Shown in pieces: positions 34,519 through 43,941 of a DNA stretch of 54,484 nt; positions within the stretch are counted from its first letter, which is position 1; each line of letters opens with the position of its first letter. Source of the stretch: Candidatus Aegiribacteria sp. (lineage in GTDB: Bacteria; Fermentibacterota; Fermentibacteria; Fermentibacterales; JCC-6); NCBI GenBank assembly GCA_021108005.1, contig JAIORS010000115.1, positions 1-54,484 of the forward strand, given 5' to 3'. The notes below the pieces were generated by a model, which saw only the letters and a program-made list of their open reading frames with translations, did no database searches and was not told where the DNA came from. The translations under genes and the position numbers were made by a program.

Positions 34519-35588
34519 CCCCTTTTCTCCCTGGTTTCAGCACGGTTTATGAAAAATGCAAACAGACATATGAGACCCAGGGCATGTATGAAAAGAAGTA
34601 CTGCCTGATACGGTTCCAATGTTGGCAGAAGCAGAGCCAATGTGCCCATCAGAGCCGAAAGAACCAGCAAGACAACTACGGATTGATTATGGGTTAATCC
34701 AAGCCTCATGAGACGGTGAGCAAGGTGATTCCTGTCAGCGTTGAAAAGCGGTTTCCGTGTTTTCCATCTGTATCTCAGTACAAAAGCGGTATCTATCAAA
34801 GGAAGGGCAAGAATAAATATCGGAGTGAAAACGGCAATTTCCCGGATCGACCCTTCCGAAGTGTAAACACCAAGCACAGCGATTATTCCAAGCATAAAAC
34901 CCAGCATATTGCTTCCGCAGTCACCCATGAAAATCGAAGCCGGATTGTAATTGTAGAAGAAGAATCCGATTGTCGCCCCTGCAAGTGCTGCGCTGATGAA
35001 TGCGATAGAGTAATTCCCCGCGAGTACATTAAGAACTGAAAAGAATATAGCCGCGATAGCGCATGTTCCCGCGGATAGACCATCAGCATGATCAAGCAGG
35101 TTGACAGAATTAGTGATACCCACAAGCCAGATCAGAGTCAGTGGTGCGGTAAGCCAGGCAAGACTGCTTCCAGTAAGGAACACGCTCAGCAAAGCTCCCT
35201 TTGTAATGAAAATGAAACTCACAAGAATCGCGGCTATAGTATGAAGAATGAGTTTGATAATGGGAGAAAAGCCGAAGACATCATCCACAAATCCCATGAT
35301 CGACATCAATCCTGCTCCGGTTATAACCATAATGCAGAGTGTTTTCCAGTCGATTGGAATCATGCTGCAGTCACCGCTGAACAGCAGCATGCCTGCAAGA
35401 ACTGCTGCTCCGAAAGCCAGATAGATCGCCATTCCTCCCAGGAGCGGAGTGGTCATGAGATGCCTTTTTCTTCTATCCGGTTTATCCACGAACCCATACT
35501 TAAGAGCAACCCGCTTTGCCATCGGCGTTAGAATCACACTTACGCTAAGGGCTGCAAGAAAAGCGAACCCGATTTCTTTAATACTCAA
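34515..35588 (-). CDS. WecA/MraY-family undecaprenyl-phosphate glycosylphosphotransferase
   Basis: 357 residues, polytopic (about 10-11 helices). Family motifs: DKPDRRKRHLMTTPLLGG near the N-terminus, the catalytic aspartate segment NLLDHADGLSAG, FMGDCGSNMLGF and the cytosolic loop RNHLAHRLMRLGL. The family transfers a sugar-1-phosphate (GlcNAc-1-P in WecA) onto undecaprenyl phosphate to prime glycan synthesis. The NHLAHRL histidine motif fits WecA/TagO-type rather than MraY. It lies between the ligase gene (overlap 4 bases) and the orphan MalK-type ATPase gene (directly adjacent). Confidence 0.9.
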   Translation of the reverse strand: MSIKEIGFAFLAALSVSVILTPMAKRVALKYGFVDKPDRRKRHLMTTPLLGGMAIYLAFGAAVLAGMLLFSGDCSMIPIDWKTLCIMVITGAGLMSIMGFVDDVFGFSPIIKLILHTIAAILVSFIFITKGALLSVFLTGSSLAWLTAPLTLIWLVGITNSVNLLDHADGLSAGTCAIAAIFFSVLNVLAGNYSIAFISAALAGATIGFFFYNYNPASIFMGDCGSNMLGFMLGIIAVLGVYTSEGSIREIAVFTPIFILALPLIDTAFVLRYRWKTRKPLFNADRNHLAHRLMRLGLTHNQSVVVLLVLSALMGTLALLLPTLEPYQAVLLFIHALGLICLFAFFINRAETREKRG

Positions 35589-36686
35589 TTACTGAACAAC
35601 CGTATCCAATTCGCCCGCCTTTTTTTCTGAATCAAACTGCATGCGTAAGCCATCCATATCGAAAAGATGACATCTTCCAAATTCAACCGAAAATCCGAAC
35701 ATATCTCCTGGAACAACCTTCACTGTCGGGCTGCATCTCACAGCGAACTGCTTTCCAGCGAATTTCATGTAGATGATATTTTCATTACCAAGGGTTTCAA
35801 CAACTTCGACTTCACCTGCAAACCGGCTTTCCTCAGATTGATGAATATCTTCCGGCCTTACTCCGAAAAGGTATTCGCCGTTCGGCAGGGCTGCATAGGG
35901 AGTATTCTCCATAACCATATCACCCGCTCGGAGCGTGCCGTTTTCCAGTTCAACATTCAGAATATTCATTGAAGGGCTGCCTATGAACCCGGCAACAAAG
36001 CTGTTATCAGGATTATCGTACAGGTCGAGAGGTGTGGCAATCTGCTGAATATATCCATCCTTCAGCACCACTATTCTGTCTCCGAGTGTCATCGCTTCAG
36101 CCTGATCGTGTGTTACGTATATCATGGTTGAGCCCAGCTTTGTGTGGAGCAGGCTCAGTTCATTCCTCATCTGTACCCTGAGTTTGGCATCAAGGTTCGA
36201 AAGGGGTTCGTCGAAAAGAAAAACAGCTGGATGCCTGACTATTGCTCGTCCCAGGGCAACCCTTTGACGCTGCCCCCCTGACAATTCCCTTGGTTTTCTC
36301 TGCAGATAATCTGAGATCCCCAGAATTTCAGCAGCGTCTTTCACGTTTTTATCTGTCTCTCCTACCTGCATTTTCTTCATCTTCAGTGAAAAAGCCATAT
36401 TGTCGTAAACGGTCATGTGGGGATAAAGAGCATAATTCTGGAAAACCATAGCTATATCTCTGTCCTGTGGCTTCACGTCAGTTACATTCCGATCACCTAT
36501 GAAAAGCTCTCCCGTGGTTGGTTCCTCGAGCCCCGCCAGAACACGAAGAGTTGTCGATTTTCCGCATCCGCTGGGACCTACGAGAACAAGGAACTCCCCG
36601 TCCATGACTTCAATATCGAATTTGGCAAGAGCAAGGATATCTTTCTGATAGGTTTTACTTACTCCCTGAAATTTTACAGAAGCCAA
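35589..36686 (-). CDS. ABC transporter ATP-binding protein, MalK/UgpC/MsmX type
   Basis: 365 residues. Walker A GPSGCGKST (37-45), Q-loop in VFQNYALYPH, signature LSGGQ (135-139), Walker B VFLFDEPLSNLD and H-loop THD are all intact, followed by a TOBE/OB domain that includes FGVRPEDI, typical of carbohydrate-importer ATPases. No permease or binding protein is encoded nearby, so it is an orphan that probably energises one or several sugar importers encoded elsewhere, as MsmX does. It is directly adjacent to the WecA-like gene. Confidence 0.92.
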   Translation of the reverse strand: MASVKFQGVSKTYQKDILALAKFDIEVMDGEFLVLVGPSGCGKSTTLRVLAGLEEPTTGELFIGDRNVTDVKPQDRDIAMVFQNYALYPHMTVYDNMAFSLKMKKMQVGETDKNVKDAAEILGISDYLQRKPRELSGGQRQRVALGRAIVRHPAVFLFDEPLSNLDAKLRVQMRNELSLLHTKLGSTMIYVTHDQAEAMTLGDRIVVLKDGYIQQIATPLDLYDNPDNSFVAGFIGSPSMNILNVELENGTLRAGDMVMENTPYAALPNGEYLFGVRPEDIHQSEESRFAGEVEVVETLGNENIIYMKFAGKQFAVRCSPTVKVVPGDMFGFSVEFGRCHLFDMDGLRMQFDSEKKAGELDTVVQ

Positions 36687-36703
36687 AAATCACTTCCTTT
36701 CAA

Positions 36704-37078
36704 TCAGTCCGGAATCATGATAACGGAAACAATTCGACCTTCAAAAGCAGCTGTTTCGGGATTAGCCGGATCTCTTATCCATTTGTATCCATTCACAAAA
36801 TAGGCGTACCTGTAAACCCCGGCCGGCAACCCCTCGATGTCCAGTATCCAGGATCCGCTTTCGTCTCTTTCCATTCTTCCAGTTATCGGGTCTATCAAAC
36901 CACCTGCTGCAACGGTCGAGCCCCAGTCATTCCAGTCAGAGAGTACCTGAACCGAAGATGCTCCGGGCAACCAGAGAACAAGTGCATTACCCTGTTCGTG
37001 TGGTCTTTCCCTTGGAATGAAAAGCGAGCATCCGACCAGACAGAGCAGGACCATGGATACGGTGAATATTCTGATCAT
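36704..37078 (-). CDS. lipoprotein with CBM48/AMPK1-like carbohydrate-binding (early-set) domain
   Basis: 124 residues from the ATG at 37078, which overlaps the stop of the upstream gene (ATGA); the longer frame to 37189 is not signal-like. The signal MIRIFTVSMVLLCLVGC ends in a lipobox LVGC. The remaining ~100 residues form one E-set/CBM48 domain: VLWLPGASSVQVLSDWNDW, DESGSWILDIEGLPAGVYRYAYFVNG and WIRDPANPE, the same pattern as in AMPK-beta and glycogen-debranching N-domains. The conserved tryptophans suggest glycan binding. A role in envelope glycan sensing or handling is inferred from the locus. Confidence 0.8.
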   Translation of the reverse strand: MIRIFTVSMVLLCLVGCSLFIPRERPHEQGNALVLWLPGASSVQVLSDWNDWGSTVAAGGLIDPITGRMERDESGSWILDIEGLPAGVYRYAYFVNGYKWIRDPANPETAAFEGRIVSVIMIPD

Positions 37079-38337
37079 CTCAGCAATCCTCTCAAATCTA
37101 TCCGAAAGGAAGGAGAATTCGCGTAGTCCCAGTCTATTCTCACAAGGCCCGTTACAGGACCAAGCGCCGCGGATACAGCAAGACCGCACGCGGGTTGAAG
37201 ACTGTCATCAATATCGCCTGAAACAGATAACTCCGCGCATACATCGACCCTTGGAGAATAGGAAGCGCTCCCTGTAACCCTTGAGCTGTCGTTCATTATT
37301 TCTACTGCTATCCCTGCGGAAGCGTAGGAATCGGAAGTGATGGAAGACATAACTGCTCTGTAATCTCCATCGGAGTAATAATCAAAGATCATATCCCATG
37401 CTATCCCAATCTCCGATAGTAACCCCGCAGATGCCGAAATTCCACTCAGGCTGTCACTTTCGAAGTCAACCATACCCTTAATACCGGCTGAGGCAAAATA
37501 TCTGCTTGATTCAAGAAACGCGCCAAGCGTAATTACCCTCTGCCCGGGCACGAAAGCGCTTCCTGGAAATTCAATACTTTCTCCGGCGAAGTGGATTCCA
37601 GGAACGATTTCTATCCTTCCCCACCGTGTGTTAAATGGAGAGTAGTCGCGGATTTCACCTGATACAGCCCATTCACCCGCTTCTCCTTCAGCTCCGGCAA
37701 CGATAAGCCATGGGCTGAAGTAACGGAAATCCCCTCTGACTGACAATGCATTAACAACGATATTTTCATCCGGTATGGAATCAGTGGTGCGAAGCTGTGC
37801 CCTTGCGTAGTCCAGAGCAACGAATCCCATCCATGGTGAACGCACGTTCAACTGTGTAAGCGTATCGCCCCGGGTAAGCTGAATAAGGTACTCTCCACGG
37901 AAACCAAGGATACCGCCGGAAGACAAACCGTAACCCCGAATGGAGTCTATATCCACCCAACCCCATTCAACCACCGGATTTGACAATCCTGCTATGAAAG
38001 GCTGCTGATCGTTCAGGTAAACACCCGCGCCTATCCATGGAGTACCCGGCCATTTCACGACACCCCTGCCCCTCCTGAACAGAACCTCTGAAATAGAATC
38101 ACTTTGAATCGCTCCGGTTGCCAGAAAATCAACTTCCGGTGATTCGATCCGTACCGAAACGGCCGCGTCAATATTCGTACTGTCAATTATCGGATGATTG
38201 CTTTTCCAGCTCCCCCCGGCGGAAGCGTCAAAAAGACAGTCGTAACCGAATATCCAGTTCTCGGGAATAATAGAAACATTCGTTGAATCCGTACTGCCGG
38301 CAAAGAGAATCATAGAAGCTAAGAATGAAATATTCAT
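37075..38337 (-). CDS. exported beta-rich protein of unknown function, possible outer-membrane barrel
   Basis: 420 residues with a short signal peptide (ISFLASMILFAGSTDS). The sequence alternates hydrophobic and polar residues in strands ending with aromatic residues and closes with SFRIDLRGLLR. It resembles outer-membrane barrel proteins in texture, but no named family is recognised. It overlaps the CBM48-like lipoprotein gene by four bases and the PorV-like gene by one, so the three are likely translated as a set and may form one envelope complex. Confidence 0.55.
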   Translation of the reverse strand: MNISFLASMILFAGSTDSTNVSIIPENWIFGYDCLFDASAGGSWKSNHPIIDSTNIDAAVSVRIESPEVDFLATGAIQSDSISEVLFRRGRGVVKWPGTPWIGAGVYLNDQQPFIAGLSNPVVEWGWVDIDSIRGYGLSSGGILGFRGEYLIQLTRGDTLTQLNVRSPWMGFVALDYARAQLRTTDSIPDENIVVNALSVRGDFRYFSPWLIVAGAEGEAGEWAVSGEIRDYSPFNTRWGRIEIVPGIHFAGESIEFPGSAFVPGQRVITLGAFLESSRYFASAGIKGMVDFESDSLSGISASAGLLSEIGIAWDMIFDYYSDGDYRAVMSSITSDSYASAGIAVEIMNDSSRVTGSASYSPRVDVCAELSVSGDIDDSLQPACGLAVSAALGPVTGLVRIDWDYANSPSFRIDLRGLLR

Positions 38338-39113
38338 TAATAGCCTCCCGGGGATACGGAAATGCCAATAACCTGCCTGCAGTCATGCTCGTTCAACAGT
38401 ACTGCCCAGTCCAGTCTCAGCCACTCATGCTCGATGGATGCTCCCGAATTCCAGGATGAGCCATCGGTCCCTGTTCGCACCGTTAGCCAGTCATTTACTC
38501 CCAGATCGAAACCAACAGCGCTCTTGCCATCCGTTACCGAGAAATGCCCGCGAAATCTTCTGTCAAATACTGTTGAAAAACCGTAACCGATAACTCTATC
38601 GTTAAGTCTGTCGCCGTAGAGCCTGAGATCAGAGACATTCGCGCCAATTGCTATGGTGGGGAATACTGAGAACTGAAAACCAAAGCCTGCGGAAAGCATT
38701 TCACCGTTCTCTACCGAATCGTCATCTGTAACGGTCAATCCCAGTTTCCCGCCTATTGAGATACTCGGCCCGAACACCCCTTCCATAAAACCGACAGGAT
38801 CACCTCTTACTGTCCTGGCTGCGATTACAGCCGCCTGAAGAGTATCAGGTTTTGATTCTGACCTTATCCATCCGGCTGCGGCGCCGTAGTTATACGATCC
38901 CAGTTCCATGACTCCCGCTGCGAATATGTTGTTATTCTCCATGTTACTGGCAGTTGAATAAACTGAGAACTGGGTTCCGGTAATCCTCACCAGCCCGGCA
39001 GGGGCAATAAGACATGACGACGCGTCGTCAGACCATGCGTAAGGTCCACATGCACATCCCGCAGTTCCCGGAGCATCCGGAAAAGATTGCAGTGAAAGAA
39101 GAAATAGAAGCAA
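38337..39113 (-). CDS. PorV/UPF0164-like outer-membrane beta-barrel protein
   Basis: 258 residues with a short signal peptide. The mature start, GPYAWSDDASSCLIAPAGLVRITGTQFSVYS, follows the PorV/PorQ pattern in which A..DDASS..NPAGL begins the barrel, followed by strands of 9-12 alternating residues and DGKSAVGFDLGVNDWLTVRTGTD. PorV is the shuttle and attachment factor of the Por/type IX system. This protein is shorter than PorV (about 380 residues), so the assignment to the wider family is moderate. A sorting-domain peptidase is encoded at 11-13.4 kb. Confidence 0.6.
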   Translation of the reverse strand: MLLFLLSLQSFPDAPGTAGCACGPYAWSDDASSCLIAPAGLVRITGTQFSVYSTASNMENNNIFAAGVMELGSYNYGAAAGWIRSESKPDTLQAAVIAARTVRGDPVGFMEGVFGPSISIGGKLGLTVTDDDSVENGEMLSAGFGFQFSVFPTIAIGANVSDLRLYGDRLNDRVIGYGFSTVFDRRFRGHFSVTDGKSAVGFDLGVNDWLTVRTGTDGSSWNSGASIEHEWLRLDWAVLLNEHDCRQVIGISVSPGGY

Positions 39114-39121
39114 GCAGCCGA

Positions 39122-40513
39122 TCAGTATGCACCCCTTCCCTTGAATATCGTTGCGATAGTTTTTACAAATATCGTAAAATCAAGCATCAATGACTGGTTC
39201 CGAATATAGTAGTAATCATATTCCAGATTGTCATGAAGGGGAAGCTCCTTTCTGCCCATTATCTGCCACATCCCTGTCAACCCCGGTTTTACATCCAGCC
39301 TATGTCTCTGCCAGCTGGTGTATCTTTTTACAATGAATGGCATTTCGGGTCTCGGGCCAACAAGACTCATTTCTCCGCGGAAAACGTTAAAAAGCTGAGG
39401 CAGTTCGTCAAGGCTTGTTCTTCTGAGAAATTTTCCGATACCGGTAACCCTTTCGTCATCTATTGAAATCGGAGCTACTTCGTACTCGTCGGATTCCGGT
39501 TTCATCGTCCTGAACTTGTAAAGGGTAAATTCCATCCCACTGAGTCCCACCCTTTTCTGACTGAAAACAGGTGAACCGCTCTTGCTGATAAGCTGGATAA
39601 AATATATCACAGCCATCAGAGGAAAAAGAAACAGAATAAGAAGAAAGGATATCGATATATCCATGATCCTTTTAGTTATTCTGTGTAATGTACCCGGTTC
39701 ACCATACCCTATTTCAACAATTGGCAATTTCGCCAGTTCATCAACGTCTGTGACTCCAAGAGCTATTTCAAACAGATCAGTTACGAGCCTGTAATGAATG
39801 TTTTTATTCTTAACAAGAGAAATAATCTCAAGTATCCTCGAACGTTCCAGTTCAGGCGCGGCAAAGAAAACCTCATCAACGTTCATCCGGTCTATTTCCT
39901 CAACGATACTATCCAGTGAAGTTATTATCGTTATTCCTTCGAACCGTTCGTCCTCGTTAGCTATAGAAGAAATCACTCCAACAAGTTCGGGGGGGTTTCC
40001 CGGAAGCCTTCTCAGCGCACTGATAACCCTCGCGGCAACTTCACCTGTACCAACAACCAGAATCCTTGGAACCTCTCTTACCGGAGCTATTGCCTGAGCT
40101 ACCTTTCTTGCCAGAAACCTTGAAAACACCGTTACGGGTATTGAAATTCCTATGAACATGAAGAGGATCACCCTTGAAAATTCCATCCTTGCAAGGTAGC
40201 TGGCGGCCATTAGGGCAACAAGAAGGAATACGAAGGCCTTCAAAAGCTGCTGGAGTTCACCCATGTTACCAAGATACCTCCTCGGGCTGTACAGACCGGT
40301 CCTGGCGAAGGAGAATACCCAGAGGACCGCAACCACCGGCATAATCATTATGTACAAACTCAAATGATGATAGAATCCGGGAAGTACATTTACAAAAACG
40401 TCAGTTCTCAACACCCATGTAAGCATGAATACGAACGGAATGGTTATTAAGTCAGCCGCAATCAGAAGAATCATCAGTATACGGTCCGATCTTCGTACCG
40501 GCGCTAGCTTCAT
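39122..40513 (-). CDS. polyprenyl glycosylphosphotransferase (WbaP/WcaJ type)
   Basis: 463 residues. Four N-terminal helices (about residues 12-140), a CoA-binding-like/Rossmann middle domain (RILVVGTGEVAARVISALRR) and a C-terminal catalytic domain of the bacterial sugar transferase family: KRIMDISISFLLILFLFPLM, SPVFSQKRVGLSG, FTLYKFRTM, LRRTSLDELPQLFNVFRGEMSLVGPRPEM and WQIMGRKELPLHDNLEYDYYYI. The Asp-Glu pair of the SLDELPQ motif is intact. It primes glycan synthesis by moving a hexose-1-phosphate onto undecaprenyl phosphate. The locus thus encodes two kinds of priming enzyme. Confidence 0.94.
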   Translation of the reverse strand: MKLAPVRRSDRILMILLIAADLITIPFVFMLTWVLRTDVFVNVLPGFYHHLSLYIMIMPVVAVLWVFSFARTGLYSPRRYLGNMGELQQLLKAFVFLLVALMAASYLARMEFSRVILFMFIGISIPVTVFSRFLARKVAQAIAPVREVPRILVVGTGEVAARVISALRRLPGNPPELVGVISSIANEDERFEGITIITSLDSIVEEIDRMNVDEVFFAAPELERSRILEIISLVKNKNIHYRLVTDLFEIALGVTDVDELAKLPIVEIGYGEPGTLHRITKRIMDISISFLLILFLFPLMAVIYFIQLISKSGSPVFSQKRVGLSGMEFTLYKFRTMKPESDEYEVAPISIDDERVTGIGKFLRRTSLDELPQLFNVFRGEMSLVGPRPEMPFIVKRYTSWQRHRLDVKPGLTGMWQIMGRKELPLHDNLEYDYYYIRNQSLMLDFTIFVKTIATIFKGRGAY

Positions 40514-41451
40514 TCGTTCACCCCTTTAGAGGTGAATATACCTCTGCAAAGACCTGAAAACAGAGCACAGCTCCTTAAGAACGCGAAAATGGGGATTACG
40601 GGAACCAGCAATTTATCCATTCTGAATGCTGTCAGGACAAGGGGAATCGTAGTTAGAATGAAAACCGCGGCCCATAACACGGAGATCAACGGATTAACGG
40701 GTAAAAGCAGTAACGCCGGAAGCATAAGCGGACAGAGAAGTATCTGGATTTTCATGCATATCGGTGTGTAGGAATCAGTTCCTGTTTTCCGGGGAAATCT
40801 TCTAAGGATCTTCATCCTCCATCTGCCCCTGGAAAACTTCATCCGCAGATATGTCTTCCATGTATCCCTGTGTGTGTGAGCTACCTTTGCCTCCGGGGCA
40901 AAACGTAAAATGTATCCTTCTTCAGCCATTCTATAGGAAAGGTCTACATCCTCATGGTCAGGAAATGGAAATGTTTCATCGAATCCCCCTGCCTCCATCA
41001 GTACTCCGCGCCGGTAACCCGCGGAATAAGTATCTATCATATCTATAGTATCGGACTTCGAAAGGAGCCTGTACCTTTCTTCGAATTCCACCTGCGCCAG
41101 CCTCTGTATAATCTTTCCGCCCCCGAATGAATAAACTCCCTTCACAGCATCAGCTCCCGCGGTGAGTACATTCAGCATCTCCTCCGCCCAGCCCGGATCC
41201 GGTACACAATCGGAATCTGTGAATAATATCGGGTTCCCGTCAGTTCCCTTCCATCCCCGGTTCCTTGCCGCAGCTGGTCCTTCGTGCCTGCCTTCAATGA
41301 TTTTATCAGCCTTTGCCCTCATTCGTCCGGGTAACGATTCTCCGCCATCGAGGGATACGATGATTTCCAGTCTGTCTCTTACAGTCTGGTTGCCGAGGGC
41401 ATCCAGACATCTATCCAGCCGCTTGAAATCGTTGTACGCAGGTATGACCAC
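40510..41451 (-). CDS. family 2 glycosyltransferase
   Basis: 313 residues. The GT-A nucleotide-sugar-binding domain opens VVIPAYNDFKRLDRCLDALGNQ and contains the DXD-type TDSDCVPDPGW metal site and PDHEDVDLSYRMAEEGY. Two or three C-terminal hydrophobic segments (about residues 238-300) tether it to the membrane. It adds a sugar during glycan synthesis; donor and acceptor are unknown. It overlaps the priming transferase gene by four bases. Confidence 0.88.
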   Translation of the reverse strand: MVIPAYNDFKRLDRCLDALGNQTVRDRLEIIVSLDGGESLPGRMRAKADKIIEGRHEGPAAARNRGWKGTDGNPILFTDSDCVPDPGWAEEMLNVLTAGADAVKGVYSFGGGKIIQRLAQVEFEERYRLLSKSDTIDMIDTYSAGYRRGVLMEAGGFDETFPFPDHEDVDLSYRMAEEGYILRFAPEAKVAHTHRDTWKTYLRMKFSRGRWRMKILRRFPRKTGTDSYTPICMKIQILLCPLMLPALLLLPVNPLISVLWAAVFILTTIPLVLTAFRMDKLLVPVIPIFAFLRSCALFSGLCRGIFTSKGVNE

Positions 41452-41477
41452 ACATGCTTTTTCAGATGAAATGGATC

Positions 41478-42929
41478 TTACCTCCGCCTTGAATTCCTGA
41501 AGAGATATTTTCTGAAAGTCGAAAACGCAAGGAACGTTCTTTTTCGCTCATCTCTGTCGATAAGGCTCCTCCAGAGTTTTCTGAGGATATAGGAAGGTCT
41601 GAGGTAAAATCTGCGCCTTGCGTAATCGCAGAAATCAACCAGTTCCGCTGAAGAAAGACTTTCCGTCCTTATCACGCAATTATGCAGCCCCTCTTCCGTA
41701 AGCCAGTCTCGCCAGTTGTCCGCGAGCAGGTTTCCCGATTCAAGTGCCTGCCTGTAGGCTTCAGTGCCGGGATAGACCATCATGGGGTAGAACTGTGCCG
41801 TATCAGGGTTTATTTCAAGCGCGAATTTCAGTGTTTTTCGCATCGTGTCATTGTTCTCTCCACGTGTTCCCACCATGAAGCATCCATGAACCAGTATTCC
41901 CGCCTTTTGCGCGTTTTCAGCGAACCGAGATGACATATCAGTAGTTATTCCCTTGCGCATCTGCGTTAGCATTTTGTTGCTTCCGCTTTCGAATCCCACG
42001 CATACTGTCCGCAGTCCTGCCTTTCTGCAGAGCATGAGTGTTTCAAAATCAACATCCGCCCTCATGTTCGATGTCCATGAAACCGATACTCCGTTTTCAA
42101 TAAAGGATCCGGCAAGTTCCCTGAGCCGCTTTCTGTCAACGGATATGGTATCATCCTCGAAAAATACCGCCCTTACCTCTGGCATGTTATTCTGAATCCA
42201 GAGCATCTCACCAGTTATATTCTCAACCGATCTTCGTCTGAACTTCCTTCCCTGAAGTGTTTGCGGGAATACACAAAAAGTGCATCTATGAGGACAACCT
42301 CTGCCCCCCATTATCATCACCTGGGGATGAAGAGCATTTGGATTGTTGTACTTAACTACATTGAGGTGTTTCGCATAAACGCTGCTGACGTACGGCAGTG
42401 AGTCAAGATCGTTCACTTTTTCCGCTTCACCCGTAAAAACAGGTTCGCCGTTTTCCTGCCGCAGGCACAGGCCCCTGACCCCCGCGGGATCTCTCGTATG
42501 TTCAATCGCTTCCGCCAGTTCCGTAAGTGGATTCTCGTATTCACCTATGACAACGCCTGCAAACTTTTTTCCCAACTTCAGTGTATCATCAGGCAGGGCG
42601 GATGGATGCGTCCCTGTGAGTACAACGAACCTTCCTTTTCCAACGATTGAGTCCGCAAATCGCACGTCGGATTCGATGGAAGGGGTGGAAGTCTCCACAA
42701 TCACCAGTCCAGGATCAAAACCATGTATCCTGTCAATGGTCCGTTCAGCATCCAGCCCATCAGCCGGAGAATCGACCAGATCAACTTCATGGCCAGCCTT
42801 CTCAAGCGCGCCTGTTGCGTATGCCAGCCAGATTGGATAGTACAGAGTCCCGCTTTTTGTAACAGCCGGACTTCGCTGCCCCCTGCTGTAACCCGGGATA
42901 AAAGGAGGGTTAACTGCCGTAATTCTCAT
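41478..42929 (-). CDS. B12-binding radical SAM protein
   Basis: 483 residues. An N-terminal cobalamin-binding Rossmann domain (about 1-150, with LAYATGALEKAGHEVDLVD and VVLTGTHPSALPDD) precedes the radical SAM domain whose cluster motif is C212-x3-C216-x2-C219 (RGCPHRCTFC), with a GGRGCPH lead. Members act as methylases or ring-contracting enzymes on lipid-linked or envelope molecules (for example HpnJ) and can also methylate glycans. The GT neighbours and a ChbG-type deacetylase are reminiscent of the hopanoid HpnI-J-K set, but no squalene-hopene cyclase is seen. It overlaps the GT9 gene by 20 bases. Confidence 0.88.
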   Translation of the reverse strand: MRITAVNPPFIPGYSRGQRSPAVTKSGTLYYPIWLAYATGALEKAGHEVDLVDSPADGLDAERTIDRIHGFDPGLVIVETSTPSIESDVRFADSIVGKGRFVVLTGTHPSALPDDTLKLGKKFAGVVIGEYENPLTELAEAIEHTRDPAGVRGLCLRQENGEPVFTGEAEKVNDLDSLPYVSSVYAKHLNVVKYNNPNALHPQVMIMGGRGCPHRCTFCVFPQTLQGRKFRRRSVENITGEMLWIQNNMPEVRAVFFEDDTISVDRKRLRELAGSFIENGVSVSWTSNMRADVDFETLMLCRKAGLRTVCVGFESGSNKMLTQMRKGITTDMSSRFAENAQKAGILVHGCFMVGTRGENNDTMRKTLKFALEINPDTAQFYPMMVYPGTEAYRQALESGNLLADNWRDWLTEEGLHNCVIRTESLSSAELVDFCDYARRRFYLRPSYILRKLWRSLIDRDERKRTFLAFSTFRKYLFRNSRRR

Positions 42930-43941
42930 TTATAACTTCCTGTACTGCGATCCAGACCTCTTCAGTCTCAATGGAATTCATACATATGGCCTTTTCATGA
43001 ACACATCCCGGAAAAAGGCTGTTCGAATAGCATGGCGAACATTCGATATCAGCCTTGACAGGTCTGATAAGACCCGGGGCAAAGAGGTATTGCGGAGATG
43101 ACGGGCCGAAAATAACAACCGATGGTATTTTCCTTGCCGCCGCAAGATGGGCGGATCCGCTGTCTACACCCAGAAACCCGCAGCACTGATCAAAAATTGC
43201 CGCGGTCTGTCCCCATGTTGTTTTCCCGGTCATGTCGATTACTGCGGCCCTGCACAGTTTCGAAGTCTCCTCCGAAATCTTTATATCATCTTCCCCCCCG
43301 ATAAGAACGATATTGAATCCAGCGGCCGAGAGCCTGTCAATTATTATCGCGAACCTGTCGGGAAGCCATCTTTTCTCGATTACGGTATCCCGGGGGTTCT
43401 TCCCCCCTCCCGCAGCTATGGCAAACAAAGGCCGGGGAAAGCGCAACTTTAAAACCCACTCCTTTTCTGCTTTCCTTACCGGAAAAACAGGTCGCCAATC
43501 GTCTGGAATTACACCGGCTGTTTTCGAGTAGGATCTGCCCGCGAATTCCTTTTCAGACATGGGAAATACACTCTCCCATTTACCTATGGGCTTTCCGCCT
43601 GATGATCTCATAGTTGCTCCCGTAAGGTACCGTACCCATCTCCTGATGGCCGGTGAGCCCTGAAACACCAGTGTTTCCTTTACATTTTTCAGGAGTTTTC
43701 TGTTCCTGACGGACCACCCCAGGAGCTTCAGGTAACCACCGGTGCCCGAGGGAGGTACTGGAGCCACAAATACTTTCTTTATTCCTGGAAATCGCTCCCA
43801 CACATCCGCTGCTGAATCACCTGTAAGAACCCAGAATTCCGTTTCCTCTCTCCCTGCGAGTTCTCTTACCGAAGGAGTACAGAGCAATGCGTCACCAAAG
43901 GCATGCGTCTTTACCAGAAGAACGGGATATTTATCCGGCAT
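42910..43941 (-). CDS. family 9 glycosyltransferase (heptosyltransferase-like)
   Basis: 343 residues from the ATG at 43941, chosen for the GGAAGGA sequence 8 bases upstream and because it overlaps the preceding stop region. The GT-B fold signatures are LVKTHAFGDALLCTPSVREL at the N-terminus and, in the C-terminal half, FNIVLIGGEDD, FLGVDSGSAHLAAARKIPSVVIFGPSSP and the cysteine-rich CSPCYS. The family transfers heptose or related sugars from ADP-heptose to lipopolysaccharide core. A core-oligosaccharide or glycan role fits the location. Confidence 0.9.
   Translation of the reverse strand: MPDKYPVLLVKTHAFGDALLCTPSVRELAGREETEFWVLTGDSAADVWERFPGIKKVFVAPVPPSGTGGYLKLLGWSVRNRKLLKNVKETLVFQGSPAIRRWVRYLTGATMRSSGGKPIGKWESVFPMSEKEFAGRSYSKTAGVIPDDWRPVFPVRKAEKEWVLKLRFPRPLFAIAAGGGKNPRDTVIEKRWLPDRFAIIIDRLSAAGFNIVLIGGEDDIKISEETSKLCRAAVIDMTGKTTWGQTAAIFDQCCGFLGVDSGSAHLAAARKIPSVVIFGPSSPQYLFAPGLIRPVKADIECSPCYSNSLFPGCVHEKAICMNSIETEEVWIAVQEVINENYGS

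Noticed and set aside
33710-34543. 277-codon - strand ORF in another frame of the ligase gene
   Set aside because: Out of frame within the membrane domain of the WaaL-like gene; composition is low in hydrophobic residues and matches no family.
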